Below, in pieces: positions 12,497 through 24,518 of a stretch of 64,000 bases of DNA (its first letter is position 1; each line of letters opens with the position of its first letter). A model generated the notes under the pieces. It had not been told where the DNA came from. It worked only from the letters and a program-made list of their open reading frames with translations, and did no database searches. This stretch comes from Monilinia fructicola (lineage: Eukaryota > Ascomycota > Leotiomycetes > Helotiales > Sclerotiniaceae), in NCBI GenBank assembly GCA_008692225.1, contig VICG01000003.1:1915501-1979500 (forward strand), in the 5' to 3' direction. Both the position numbers and the translations under genes were made by a program.

Positions 12497-14537
12497 ATGA
12501 AGGTCTTACAAACTCAATTACTTAGATCTGCGAGATCATTACGACTTCCGCGACTTTTACGACTTCCTAATACATATACACGTTCAGCCTGGGCCCCCTC
12601 AACCCCCGCTCTTTCAAAAGCAGAAAGAAAGAAATACTACGAAGAACTAAACATGGCTAAAGGACCGAAGTTTGAGTTGAAGACTCCCAAGGGGACGAAG
12701 GATTGTAGGGAACCCCATATAGCTCTATCCGATTGCTATATACAACTCCAATACTATTGATAAACATCATCAACATGTGACATGATACTTATATTTCAAT
12801 AGGGCAAGGGAAGGATATGGTCATTCGGGACAAGATCTTTTCTACTATCACCGAAGCCTTCAAGCGCCACGGAGCCGTCACTATTGATACTCCAGTTTTT
12901 GAGTTAAAAGATATTCTTGCAGGAAAATACGGCGAGGACAGCAAACTCATTTACGACCTGGCAGACCAAGGTGGGGAGATTTGCTCACTCAGATATGATC
13001 TTACAGTTCCATTCGCAAGATGGTTGGCCATGAATGGAAGCGTCCAAAGCATCAAGAGATATCACATCGCAAAAGTCTATAGAAGAGATCAGCCAGCAAT
13101 GACCAAAGGACGCATGAGAGAATTCTACCAATGCGATTTCGATATCGCAGGAGTCTACGACCCTATGTTACCCGACGCTGAAATTATTAGAGTTGCAACT
13201 GAGGTATTCGAGGGTCTTGGCTGGAAGGGACGATATACCATCAAGCTCAACCACCGTAAAATTTTGGACGGAATTTTCGAAGTCTGTGGAGTTCCAGAGG
13301 ACAAAATTCGCACAATCTCCTCTGCAGTGGATAAGCTCGACAAACTACCATGGGAAGATGTGCGCAAGGAGATGACAGAAGAGAAGGGTCTGGCGGAAGA
13401 TGTTGCGGACAGAATTGGAGAATATGTCGTACAAAAGGGCCAGAAAGACCTTCTCAGCAAACTACAAGCTGATGAGAAATTGATGGCCAATGCTTCTATG
13501 AAAGCCGGCTTAGAAGACTTGGATCTTTTGTTTGGTTATCTCGAGGCTTTCAAATGCTTGGAGAACGTTTCATTTGATTTAAGTTTAGCACGAGGACTCG
13601 ATTACTATACAGGTATTATCTATGAAGTTGTTACGGAAGGTTCCGCACCCCTTGTTAGTACGTCAGCTGCCGCTGCTGCACCGTCAAAGTCTTCCAAGAA
13701 GCCCAAGAAAGTAGCCGATGCCGATGAGGATCGATCATCAGATCCCAGTGTGGGTGTTGGAAGTGTCGCAGCTGGTGGACGTTACGATAACCTTGTTGGC
13801 ATGTTCGCTGGGAAAGGAAAGCAAATTCCTTGTGTCGGTATTTCGTTCGGTGTCGATAGAATTTTCTCAATCACGAAGGCTAGAATGGAGGAAGAGCAGA
13901 CAGCCGAACAAGTGCGCAACAATGATGTAGATTGCTTCGTCATGGCATTCGGAGGAAAAGGTTTCACAGGGCTGCTGAAAGAACGAATGTCAATTTGCTC
14001 AACTCTCTGGGAGGCTGGTATCAAGGTCGGTTAAAGCTTTATTTTACTGCGTATTTTCATCACTGATAAATATCATAGGCGGAGTTTCTTTATAAAGTCA
14101 AGCCAAAATTGCCAAATCAATTTAAAGCTGCCGAAGTCAATGGCGTACCCTTCAGCGTCATTCTAGGTGAGGATGAAATCGCTCAAGGCAAAGTCAAGAT
14201 TAAGGAAAATGGCCTCAGGGATGGTCACCCGGAGAAAGACGGTGTTATGGTCAACCTTGACGCTTTGGTCTCCGAAGTCAAGCAAAGGCTGAAGAGGAAG
14301 GCTGATATCGATAACTTGACGCGAAAAGCTGATGGTCTGAGAGTTGTAGGAGGCATCAAAGATAACAAGGCTAAGACAGAAGCAATCCCCACAGAAGAAT
14401 CTACAAGTGAGGCTCCAGCAACCAATCCAACAGGTTCTGCATCAGCAGAAAGTGCCGAGCCTGCCTCGGAGACGGAGAAGCCTGCGGAAGAAAGTCCATT
14501 ATCTCAAGAAGCCATAGGAGCCATCCCTGCATCTTAA
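12497..14537 (+). CDS. HTS1: Histidyl-tRNA synthetase, probable dual mitochondrial/cytosolic
   Basis: This class II aminoacyl-tRNA synthetase charges tRNA-His. Three exons (12497-12704, 12803-14025, 14079-14537) sum to 630 codons (629 aa). Motif features include [14 protein letters not shown] at the exon 1/2 junction, [45 protein letters not shown] (motif 2), the histidine-specific [14 protein letters not shown], and the anticodon-binding tail after [13 protein letters not shown] low-complexity insert rich in Ala, Ser and Lys follows the LDYYTG block. The first about 30 residues are rich in Arg and Leu with no acidic residue, as in a mitochondrial presequence. A second in-frame ATG at 12653 (MAKGPKF) would start the cytosolic form, as known for yeast HTS1. 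The second intron has a slightly unusual GTCGGT donor. The C-terminus is extended by an Ala/Glu/Ser-rich tail. Confidence 0.95.
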
Positions 14538-16335
14538 AAAAGTAAAATAAAATCGATTTTCAGCAATTCACATGTACATATTTGCAATGCAATAGCATAG
14601 ATTGTGTAAACCAACCACAATGCACTAATGATCTATTCAGGAGATCATGATTATAGCCATTCTTTGTCTTTGACTGAGATGAGATGCGAAGTATGATATG
14701 CAAACTTGGATATAGCTGCGGGATTCTTTCTACTAGTACATTACCCAATTCAGTGGTGGGCTGAGATCTCAGATATGAGATGGCTATTAGGACATCTCGA
14801 AACAAGGCGGGTGTTTGGGATTTGCTGTAGGGATGAATTTGTGATGAATTTGTGAACGGGAAGGATTGTTAGTAGACTGACTTAGTCTGACTATAGAAAG
14901 TACATAGGACCTAGGTCAATGTACAATTAGTACGTACATATTATTATTGCATTGGATGAAAATATATCATTAGATCAAACCTTCTTTCTCCCCGTCTTTT
15001 CTTTTACAGTATCCATGATGCCATACATACATACCGTTTACCCTAGATGTGTACAATAACAACTTACTAATGGCTATCTAGGTACCAAGTAACCTTCATA
15101 GGAAGTTCATACCCTTCATAACCTCGGAGTTGCAGTGTGTAGAAACTACTGGGCACTCTCCTCTGTATCCAATACTCTATGTAGTAGCTAGGTCCAGCTA
15201 TTCATGAATCCATAGATAAGCCAAATGCATGGATGCATGGATGCATGGATCCATCGATGCATAGATCCATAGATCCATAGATCCAGAGATCCATGCATGT
15301 TTACAGTCCGACTGTACTGTACAGTCCGTGGTATCAATCAAGGGTCAAGCACAATCAACCGCCCTCACCCACCCACCTGGTAACTATCAGTGCATTTTGT
15401 TTCAAAAGCACCACCAACTAGAACTATTAACTGCTGCACTGACGATTGACAACCTAGCATTCTACATTTCTTCAACAACCACACCTCGCGTGGGATGATG
15501 GAGGGGAGGATCACCACCACATGCATGGGAATGAAGCGACAGTCTCTGCTTCCAGGTCCTTGGATTTGCCTTATGACACTGGCCTTGCAAGATACGATTG
15601 CGTTATGATGATACCTCCCTAGCACTTATGGTCTGACAAGTGAAGTCTGTGAGTAGTGAAGGCGAGATGATAGATGATGTTGATGCTGATGGTTGTCTTG
15701 GGTAGGCAGGTTGCAATTGGTATATACATACATACGTACACATCCATCGACTCTTAGATGAGATCATTCTTGGAATCTTCCAACTATTTCATTCTTTACT
15801 TTCTTTTGCTTCCCATGTGTCTTGTATGATAACCCTCCATTCATTCATTCTACTGCACTTGTGCAGCTTTTCCCTCCTTTTCTTTTCTTTTCTTTTGTTT
15901 CGTTGAGTAATTTCTTTTTCGATATTCTTCACATCAACAAACCTTCAATCCACTCACTCACTCTCTTTACATATGACCTACCTACATACTAGGTATATCA
16001 ACAAACAACTAGTAGCCACCTGGGCAACTACCTGCACTACTTCTATAATTCATACTGTCTATTCCCTCTCTATTTACCAAACTACCCAAATCCATCCATA
16101 TCTTTGAAATTGATCTAGATCATTCTGATATATAACATCCTACCACCATTAGTGTCTAACAATTTTCTGGGTCATAATACGGAAGTCTGCATATCGGATA
16201 CCAAGGGTCTTCCATCCGAATCAATATCGACTCTACAAACAGAGTCAATTACAAACAGAGTCAATAGATTTGATAAGTCTGTCTATTGTCTGTCATAGTA
16301 ACGGCAAGACAATATATGAGCTTTAAAAAACAATA
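14538..16335. other. Long intergenic stretch with palindromic repeats
   Basis: No supported gene. It contains a GATGCAT/ATCCATAG repeat block near 15221-15297, CTGTACTGTACAGT-like palindromic words near 15310, a TTTTC-run near 15885-15910, and C/T-rich DNA leading to the next gene. The last kilobase looks like a long promoter and leader for the plus-strand gene at 16336. Confidence 0.5.
15221..15297. repeat. GGATGCAT / GATCCATA short tandem repeat
   Basis: Repeated octamer-like words GGATGCAT grade into AGATCCAT. Units are partly self-complementary, so single strands could form small hairpins. Confidence 0.7.
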
Positions 16336-17629
16336 ATGGGAGCTATGATCCACCTTAAATTACAGCCAATGGAAGGCATTCCGACCCTCCCAACTTCTTC
16401 CACAACTATAACATCAACACCCTCATCAATAATACTTCCATCAAAAACACAAAGACAAAGACCAAGATCAAGACCAATAAGCCCAGTCTGGGATAGACTC
16501 ATATTTCCTTATACTTTGGAAGATTGGAAGGTCATTATGGACGAAATCAAAAAGCTATATTTGTCTCGACAATATCAACAGTGTACTGCGCGATGCATAC
16601 AAATTCTTGATAGCATCACAGATCCAGTATGTGAAGTCAGTTTCCATGTAATATTCACACTAACATAATTCACAGTATCGGGTTCACCCTCTTAATTCAC
16701 TCTTCCTGTCCTTCTATTGTGCCACTAGTTTAGAGATAACTGCATCAAATCTTCACAACAACTCACCTCAAAAACTTTCACTTCTCCGAGATTCTTTATC
16801 ATACTTTCAAAGAGCAGAAGAATATATTACATATGCAGATATCCCCATAGAAAACAACAACTTGACAACGGCCAATAGATCCTCTTCCATATCATCTACA
16901 TCAAGTGCTCGTTCTTCAGTGGATTCCGTATTTTCAACAACCTCATTCCCTTCTACTACAGATGGACTCTCGCCTGTCTTCTCAACCTGCTCTTTTGAGG
17001 ACGATGATGAAAACACACCTACACACCGACGAACATATTCCGAATCATCAACCACATCGACACAATCAACAGCAACTACTGCTACTACTGCTACTACCAC
17101 GACTCTAAACAAATCCGCACCGCTACGTATAAAGAAGAAGGTCTCTTTCTCACCAGCACTACCAACATTGATTTCCGCCCAAAATCTTGAAATCGATTCA
17201 ACTATCTATGAAAATATTCCCCGCGCCATGCAATCTCCAACTGCACCACCTCGACCTATAATCTCTTCCAAATATCAATCACCATCACCGGCCCACCCAT
17301 CCTTAAACACGTGTCTCACAAACTACAACCTCAACCTCTCATCGCTGACCATACAACTCACCTATCACATCACACACATCAACAAGCTTATCGACACTAT
17401 ACAAAACGTACGCAAATCTCGACGCAGCAATCAAGCTTCGTTCGCTCCCTCGTTGTTCAACTCATCTGGTGACTTGAACACTGCGGAAAAGGAGGAGATG
17501 AGCAGGAAAGATATTCGAGAGCGAATCGACAAACTGAAGAGTGCAGGCTGGCAAAGGAAGAGGTGGGATGGGAGCAGGTATGAGGCTTTGAGGGAGAAAG
17601 TCGACAACGAGTTGAACGGGTGGATCTGA
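16336..17629 (+). CDS. Unknown protein with TPR-like N-terminal helices and Ser/Thr-rich middle
   Basis: Two exons (16336-16626, 16676-17629) join across a 49-nt intron with phase preserved, giving 414 aa. I do not recognise the family. Residues about 55-150 (from LEDWKVIMDEIKKLYLSRQY to SYFQRAEEYITYAD) look like paired amphipathic helices of the TPR type. This is followed by a long Ser/Thr/Asp-rich disordered stretch, a basic patch (LRIKKKVSFSPALPTLI), and a C-terminal helical region with INKLIDTIQNVRKSRRS and a Lys/Arg/Glu-rich end. No membrane segment is evident. The unusually long upstream intergenic region may mean complex regulation. It might be a scaffold or adaptor; nothing in the context decides this. 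Confidence 0.75.
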
Positions 17630-18404
17630 TCTGATTGTTTTTGCTACCGCCTGCCTTCCCTTTGCTTCTTCACGGCGTATTATTTGAACATGATGCATGA
17701 TATGAGCGGAACCTGTCGCGATCTTCAGGTGTTGTTATGCTGTTGCACTACCGGTTTTGGGACATCGTCAAGGCTCTTTCTTGGCTTGGGAGTACGAGGA
17801 TATCGCCTGATGGATACCAGGGCTGGGATTGGATCTGTATTTGTAGCAGTAGAGTTTTATACCCAATGACACGCTTTTCTTCGCGCTGCTGGCAAATCGT
17901 GTAGATTTATTCCTCCCTTGGTTCGGCTTTGAATTCAGAGACTCCCTCTCGTGCGGTATTCTTGCCATACACGAGCTTGTGCTCGAGTACACTATAGGTA
18001 AGGTAAGCAGCACCGGACTACCTTCTGCTGAATACTTGAGACTGTCTTCAAGTGAAGTAAGAGCTCATGCTCTGGGCTTTATCCTGGAACAGAGGCGCAC
18101 ATAGATGATGGATGGGCAATGCGTCACTGCAGATGTATACATAGCGTTTTAATCTCCAGCTGCCTACTCTCCCTCCTCCCCCAAAAGCCAGCCAAAATCT
18201 AGGTCGGTCCACACAGGGCCGAATCTGGCGAGTGGAATTTATCCTCGGACTCCACAGCTCAAAGGAAGACCGACCCCCTTGGAAGTGCCGGAGCTATGCA
18301 CGTCTGGGAATGCAACCGTGTAGATGCGCGGCGAATCCGTGGTGGGGGGTTTGTTTCTGCGGACGCGAGTGTTGGGTGGCTGTGCATTAATTGAGTGTTG
18401 ATAT

Positions 18405-18430
18405 ATTCATTCATTCATTCATTCATTCAC
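18405..18430. repeat. ATTC tetranucleotide microsatellite
   Basis: About six uninterrupted ATTC units are seen directly. Confidence 0.85.
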
Positions 18431-18467
18431 TCCTGCGATGCAATGCAATTCAATGCAGAATAGCTGT

Positions 18468-18491
18468 ACGATCGATCGATCGATCGATCGT
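18468..18491. repeat. CGAT palindromic microsatellite
   Basis: About five to six CGAT units are present, each dimer being its own reverse complement. Confidence 0.85.
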
Positions 18492-18534
18492 GGCAACGAG
18501 GCTCTAGAATCTGATATCTTCTAGGGTTACATGG

Positions 18535-18556
18535 AGTGCAGTGCAGTGCAGTGCAA
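18535..18556. repeat. GTGCA pentanucleotide microsatellite
   Basis: Four GTGCA units follow TGGA. Confidence 0.8.
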
Positions 18557-19071
18557 TCGCGACAGGAAGGAATATGGAGACGAAGCCTCAGCCTCACGGT
18601 GTGCATGTACATGTATCACCGAGAGGCCGAAGTTCAACTGGCGAGCGACGCGAAGGATATCGCCATGCCAAGCATACCGCCGTGCGGGATGTTAACGCAG
18701 CTCCTGTTGTGAAAACGGTGAAGGATCACTGATTCTTCCATCGGCGAGGTTATCGAGAACTATGAGCATCTCCGTAGCTGGTGCAATGCAGTTGGGCGAG
18801 TTCCACGGCGCGATAAGCGAGTGTGTTCAGGAGCGCGGCACTCGTCCATCTTGCTTTTTGGGAGATGGCGATTGTGATGCCATTTTGCGCGCATCGGGTG
18901 GCGTTGAGGATGGATGGACGGGTAAACTTGCTTTACATGGCGTGATGAACCCTCGGTGGGAAGTATCGGTTTACAGCCCGAGATATCATATACTTCTCCT
19001 TCTTTACGTGGGGTGTCTCAAGCCATCCATAATATTCATCAACCTATTCTTTCCACCGTCTCCATGTGTCG

Positions 19072-19489
19072 GGATCCCTCAAGCCACTCCTGCTCCTCTG
19101 TGGCTCTCCCATCCAAGGCCATCTCGCACGCTGCAAAATCAGTGCCAAACTACTCATCAATCGCGGCGATGAGCTAACGTTTCTGACCAGAACTCGAATT
19201 GGTTCTGGGCTCGAGGGAATCGGCGCGATGTTTGTTCCTCTATAAGGCTATTCCAGTTTCAGCGATGTTCCGAGTGAAATGGCGAAGAAATGGCCCTTGG
19301 AAGAGATATTTCGGGGCCCGGCACAGATGCTTCTTGAGGCAGGAGGTGGAGAGAGTTTTCGCGGATGGAATACAGGATTAGGGCGCAGGAGATTACAAAG
19401 GGAGATGGGGGCATTGGATCCCGTGGGCGTTCTTGAAACGCATGTTTAGGAGGTGGTTAGGGAGAAGAGCGCGGGTCCTCTGGGTGGTT
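19072..19489 (+). pseudogene. UDP-glycosyltransferase N-terminal fragment, decayed
   Basis: One plus-strand frame reads KPLLLLCGSPIQGHLARC, then KLLINRGDELTFLTRTR and GLEGIGAMFVPL. This matches the N-terminal Rossmann half of MGT/UGT glycosyltransferases, which carry a GH motif after the first strand, a ...RGHEVTFLT strand and a GAxFVPL segment. The frame is broken by TAA at 19243-19245 and TAG at 19447-19449. It continues between them as protein-like sequence (DVPSEMAKKWPLEEIF, GPAQMLLEAGG). No start codon, no second half and no UDP-binding C-terminal domain could be found nearby. The later part (ALDPVGVLETHV) is not clearly from this family. I read it as a 5'-truncated, nonsense-broken relic. 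Confidence 0.5.
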
Positions 19490-20426
19490 GAGAGTGGAGG
19501 TGGCTTGTGAGATTTAGATGGTAATTAGTCGGTAGGTATGCTTTTTCGTATTGGATAGATGATCGAGTGTTAATACAGGATGTTCGAAAATGACATGAAT
19601 ATAAATTCTGTAGCCCAGTAATCAATTAACCAGTTATATGCCCGCCTTCTGAGTCACAGTTCCAGTCTTCCAATTTCTCCTTTTCGTCTCATATCATCAC
19701 TTCCCATACTCTCCATCTCATCTTGGGACGAGAAACTCCTCGCTAATTCCCCTATTTCTTTGGCAAGTGTTGCGAGTTTCAATAGGTACCTGAATCCTTT
19801 TGTATATTTTACATATCTTGCTAAACTAGCTTGATAGCTGATTGATTTTAGATCGTAAGCTCTTATATAGTGCAATAACCCAAAATCAATACCTGCCCTG
19901 GCATTATAGGCATATGGGCATGCAACAAGCATCTCAAAAGACCTAGGTAATTATATTGAATGCTAGTTGATACTATCATCTGAAATCATTAAACTAGAAA
20001 CCTTCAAAGAGGCATATGGTCATTGAGTCTCGTATTCGATGACTGGAGTGGACTGCTCGTAGAATTTGGTTGATGGGAAGGGTACCTGCGATAGGCATGA
20101 GGACTATTGAGTAGACGTAGAAATTTTGATGGGAAAAGGGGCATCAAACTGGGATATTGAAGTCTGGTCGCGGAATGGGTGATGATAGAACGAGAATAAA
20201 ACAGGCACTTGGAAATAAAGGCTACAACTAAAGTGGTGGAGAGAGCAGAGATCTTCATTGGCAGAGATGCAAACGGTTGCACACACTAGCTACTCAACCG
20301 TAAAGTCTTGAGATCATAGCTAGAGCGATTGTACAGCTATCGTCGAGCCACAACACTGCTTCTAGATCTCTGGAAATGTGCACTTATTTTCTGCAAGTGT
20401 AGATTTCTGATGTAACACTCCATACA
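19490..20426. other. Intergenic stretch, nothing assigned
   Basis: Only short frames without family character. Mild AT richness; no repeat block stands out. Confidence 0.45.
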
Positions 20427-20928
20427 CTACACATTGACCAACCACACAGACACTAAAATGCGATGCCACTGAGCCATTTGAATTGTAATCGAGGATTCTC
20501 CAGTTGAACCATCAATCACACTCTGAGACTGCACAAATCATCAATACGGATTAGCCAGGTTAAATGCAATGAAAGAAACAGTGAATATACCCATGATTCA
20601 CCCGAGTTTTCGTTCCTAAGGACCAAGAGTCCTGGCGTGAAGTGCTCCTCTACAAACCGTACTTGCGGAACATCCACTTCCTCTTCCGCCTTGCTTTGAT
20701 CTGCCTGTATGAATGACTTGCGATAACCCTCAAGCACATGGGCATGGATATGGTTATGGGGATCTAAAGTTCTAGTGAGGATGAGACCAGATGGGTCTTT
20801 GAAAATCTAGAATCCGCTGCCGCGAAACGTGTGATCGATATAACAACGGCGGGCCGAAGCTGACGGCTCATGAAAGAACACGATCTCATTACCACGAGGA
20901 CGAAAATACTTACCTGAACCTTCATCAT
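20427..20928 (-). CDS. Small unknown protein, three exons
   Basis: A model with phase-0 junctions throughout gives 110 aa: exon 1 20928-20914 (MMKVQ), exon 2 20806-20591, exon 3 20528-20427. Donors are GTAAGT and GTATAT, acceptors TTCTAG and GTGCAG. Exon 2 encodes IFKDPSGLILTRTLDPHN and later VRFVEEHFTPGLLVLRN, which looks like a compact soluble domain of strands and turns, not random sequence. An in-frame stop lies just upstream of the ATG pair. If the second intron is retained, the frame instead ends after 25 other codons. I do not recognise the family. The tiny first exon and the choice of last exon are the least certain parts. Confidence 0.5.
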
Positions 20929-22574
20929 CGTTCAAAACACGGCAGTATTCGAAAGGTCAGAGCTCCCGACTCCACTCCTGGCAAGCAGCAATGACACTAG
21001 GACTTGGACGAAGATTTCATCTATTTTCACAAGGGATGATCGCATATTCAATCCCACGGGAGATGATTCTACCATGCATCTAATAATGTAGCGTCCAGGT
21101 CAAAATTCGTGGTTGGGTAGATAGGTCTAGAAATCGCTCAAAAAGAAAGTTCCGTGGCTTCGAGCCAGCCATTTGGCAAATCTTTCAATTTGCGCTAACG
21201 TTGATGGACAAGAGAGAAATCCTTCCTTAGGCGCATTCAATGTTTGGCAGGCAGTTGTCTGGTAAGAGATTTTGAGGGATAGAACGGATTGTCCGCCTTC
21301 CGAGATGAATTTAATCCTGAACGATCATGAGATGCAAGCTGGCAGAGAAACCTGATGGTAATAATGGGTTTGAGAACCGCTTCGTCTTATTGCTGGGCAT
21401 CTCCGAGTTTGAGAGAAGCAATCGGGAGATTCCCTACCTAGTATTACTCCCTAGACCCTGGTATACCTAGTACCTAATCATATCTTTGTTTTGGCTGAAT
21501 TAAACCGTGACAGCCAAACGCTCCTCGTCCGAATAGATGGGCTTGAAGCAAAATGGTGATGCACGCTACCTGTGCTGAAAATATTGCGGAAAGAAGACCG
21601 AAAGCTTGTGTAACCAGCCCGAGTATATTGGTGCCTTGGAACTTGTCTCTTTCTCATAAACCGGTATTCAGGGTCCTTGCAGATACATTGCCAACATACG
21701 GAGATAACATTTGCGGGTTTCCAAGATACCATTCTAGCTTCAGCAAACCTAGTTCTTCTCAACCACCCCTTTCAAATGTGGACATCTTTTGAGTTCATCA
21801 GGATTTGAGTAGCCGAAGCTCTGCTACTTTTTTTGTTACTAATCACATTACATTAGTAGATGCAGACAAGCATATTGATCCACTGTCATAGTTGCACTCC
21901 ACGAAGTATGACAGACAGTAATCATTTATAGAGGCTAACGGTGGACCCTGCATCATTGAGAGAGAGGATATTTTCCTCCTGGCTGGCTCACCAGGGCATT
22001 GAATTGATGTCAACTGAGAGCAGTCAGCAGAGGTTCGACTTTGGACTTGTTCCCTCGAAATCAATCGGCAGAGGTTGGGTTTGAAGACCATACGAACGGT
22101 GATGGAAAGGAACTCTCGGGACCAAAGTTTGGATGGATGGATGGATGTCTCTCACTCTTAACAATTGGAAAAGCAGAGTACCAGACATGCCATGCTCATT
22201 AGCTTGTGAAAAAGCAATACTGCAGTAATAAATTCTTGGCAGAAGAATGCAGGATTTTCGTTCCTCCCTTATAAATACTTCAATATTTCAGTTTCCTGCA
22301 AATCTTGGGAACAACATCGAGATTGATGTTATAATGACTGATTGGCGAGTCCATCATGAACGTGATACGACGGAATGTTTCATCCTACGTTATCGACATA
22401 TCTACTAGGAAGTTCTAGGTATCGAGCCGCAACGGCTGGAAATTGAAATAAAGACCCACCAGGGATTTGAGGCTGTTTTAACGACATGCACACAACTTAA
22501 AATACTGTCCCTATATATGGGATGCAAGGGTATGAGTTGCCCATGATGATGTTTGCAATGCAAGAACAGCAACC
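20929..22574. other. Intergenic stretch, nothing assigned
   Basis: No frame shows family character. There is a short GGAT repeat near 22130-22146 and AT-rich DNA before the next gene. Confidence 0.45.
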
Positions 22575-24518
22575 ATGAAGCCTTTTCGTCTTTCAAAGTT
22601 TATGTCCATTCCGCCTTCAGATGAGAAGAAGCTATTGAAAGGGGTAGAGTTGAAGGACGTTCCCTTCGAAACTGAGGCGTCGAGGAAGTCTCGAGTGAAA
22701 CACCAAAAGGTTAAGACGGGATGTTATACATGCAAGTATGCTAGTCCTATCTACACGTCACAATACCATACCTCAAGAATGCTAAAATGACATGAGCTGA
22801 TTATCAAGTTTCTAGAATACGGCGAGTCAAATGCGATGTACGTAATATCTTGATCTTTAATCTCTTGTCGAATAATTTCTCGAGATGCCTAACGGCGATA
22901 CAAGGCCCCATGTCAATACGTGTGTTGACGAATGACAGGAAACGAAACCTTCTTGCAGGCGATGTAAGAAGACTGGAATACAATGTGAGGGGTACCCTTC
23001 AGACGCTCAACGATCCTTTCAGGAGCGCACCCATCGTATGCATATGATAGATGAGTCCCGGCAATTACAATCACTCATCTTTCATCTGCCAACCGGCCCT
23101 TCGCTGAAAAATGAGCAAGATTCTCGATACTTTCGATACTTCTGCGAAACTTCGGCTGGAGATATCGCAAGATTGTTCAACCAATCGGTCTGGGAGCGAT
23201 TAATACCCCAGGCAAGCGAATCCGAACCGTTCGTCAGCCAAGCTCTAATTGCCCTAGGAGCTTTTAGTAAAGGGCGCACATCGAATGGAATAGAGGCGTG
23301 TCTACACCGGCAACATGGTCTTGATCAGTATGGTAGAGCTCTCGTGGGAATGAGACAAGCTCTCAACGGAAGCTCTTACAATGCGCGTAAAGCACTCATC
23401 GCCTGTTTGCTTGTGTATTCAATCGAAAGTATTCAAGGACGTCTTGCTACAGCCGCTGCGCATGCTGCTAGTGGAGAAAATCTTCTCCATGGGATTATGC
23501 TCGACCGAAAGGCCAAAACTCTTCCACCCCTCAGTTGTCAGCAAGATTCTACAATTGAGGATGATCTTTGCAGAGCCTTCTCAGATCTCGACCTCCAAGC
23601 TCTTTGTGTGATTGATTGTCGATCCTCAAAGCTGCACGAGCGACGCACTTGTGATTTGAATCACTTGCTGCTATCAATGCCTTCATCGTTTTCAAATCTC
23701 AAAGAATCTCATGACTGGTGGCAGATTATCATGCGAAGAAACTTTCATTGGATAGCGACTGCACGAAAAAAGATTTTAGAGGAACGTCCCAAGGACTTTG
23801 AGACCACAAGCATCCATATGCCCGATGATGAAGAGCTAGATCTGAAGGACGAAAATTGCTCATGGACTTCTGTTTGCAGTTATACCCAGTACCAACCCGA
23901 TCCTGAGAGGGGATTGTGCCACATATCTTGATGAAATTGCGCATTGGGAAAGCATTGCAGCACCGTTAGTAGAGGAAGGACTCCGAGCACCCGAAGATTC
24001 TCGAGAATTTTTGGCGGCTTGCCTTGCGAAGATACAGGTGGCTATGATGATGATCCAAGTAGCGAGTGTCTTTATTGTCAATGCCATTGATTGGGACGCA
24101 TACTTTCCAGAATTTCACACAATCATGGATTATGTGAACAGACTCCGCCCGCGCTTAGTTCAAGGAGGGGGAAAATATCATTTTGATTTGGGGGTGATAC
24201 TTCCTCTCTTCATGGTTGGATCCCATTGCCGAAATAGACTACTAAGGAGTCAAGCTATTGATATCCTCAAGGAAAGCCAAGGGGTATCGAGAAGGAATCT
24301 GGGATTCAGATGCTTGTTCACGAGTAACGGGCTTTACGAGGGATGTCGAAGAGGAATGGGCTGATGATAATGGATGGGTTCCTGGTGAGAGACGCTTCAC
24401 TATCACCAAAACAAAGGTAGCAGTTGGCAAGTCACGATCATTGCACATAAGTGGATATCAAAAGAATGGGACGTTAGAAGGGAAAGGGGACTTCAAAGAA
24501 ACATATATAACATGGTGA
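22575..24518 (+). pseudogene. Zn2Cys6 transcription factor (Fungal_trans_2 type) with two apparent +1 frameshifts
   Basis: This is a fungal binuclear zinc-cluster regulator. The DNA-binding domain is assembled from three exons: 22575-22735 (ending KTGCYTCK), 22816-22837 (IRRVKCD) and from 22939 (ETKPSCRRCKKTGIQCEGY), giving all six Cys with normal spacing. A long helical region typical of Fungal_trans_2 follows (ALIALGAFSKGR, ALIACLLVYSIESIQG). Near the end the reading frame changes twice. At the GGGG run 23909-23912 the frame would stop after GLCHIS, but the +1 frame continues as YLDEIAHWESIAAPLVEEGL. At the GGGG run 24281-24284 it changes again to YREGIWDSDACSRVTGF, ending at 24518. No GT-AG intron fits either place. 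Either the gene is inactivated with a truncated C-terminus, or both runs carry one miscalled G. Confidence 0.75.

Larger units (their letters stand above)
17630..19071. other. Intergenic stretch with short tandem repeats
   Basis: No supported gene. A frame at 18762-19172 has some protein-like composition but no family resemblance and no splice continuation. The stretch holds ATTC, CGAT and GTGCA microsatellites between 18405 and 18556. Confidence 0.45.
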
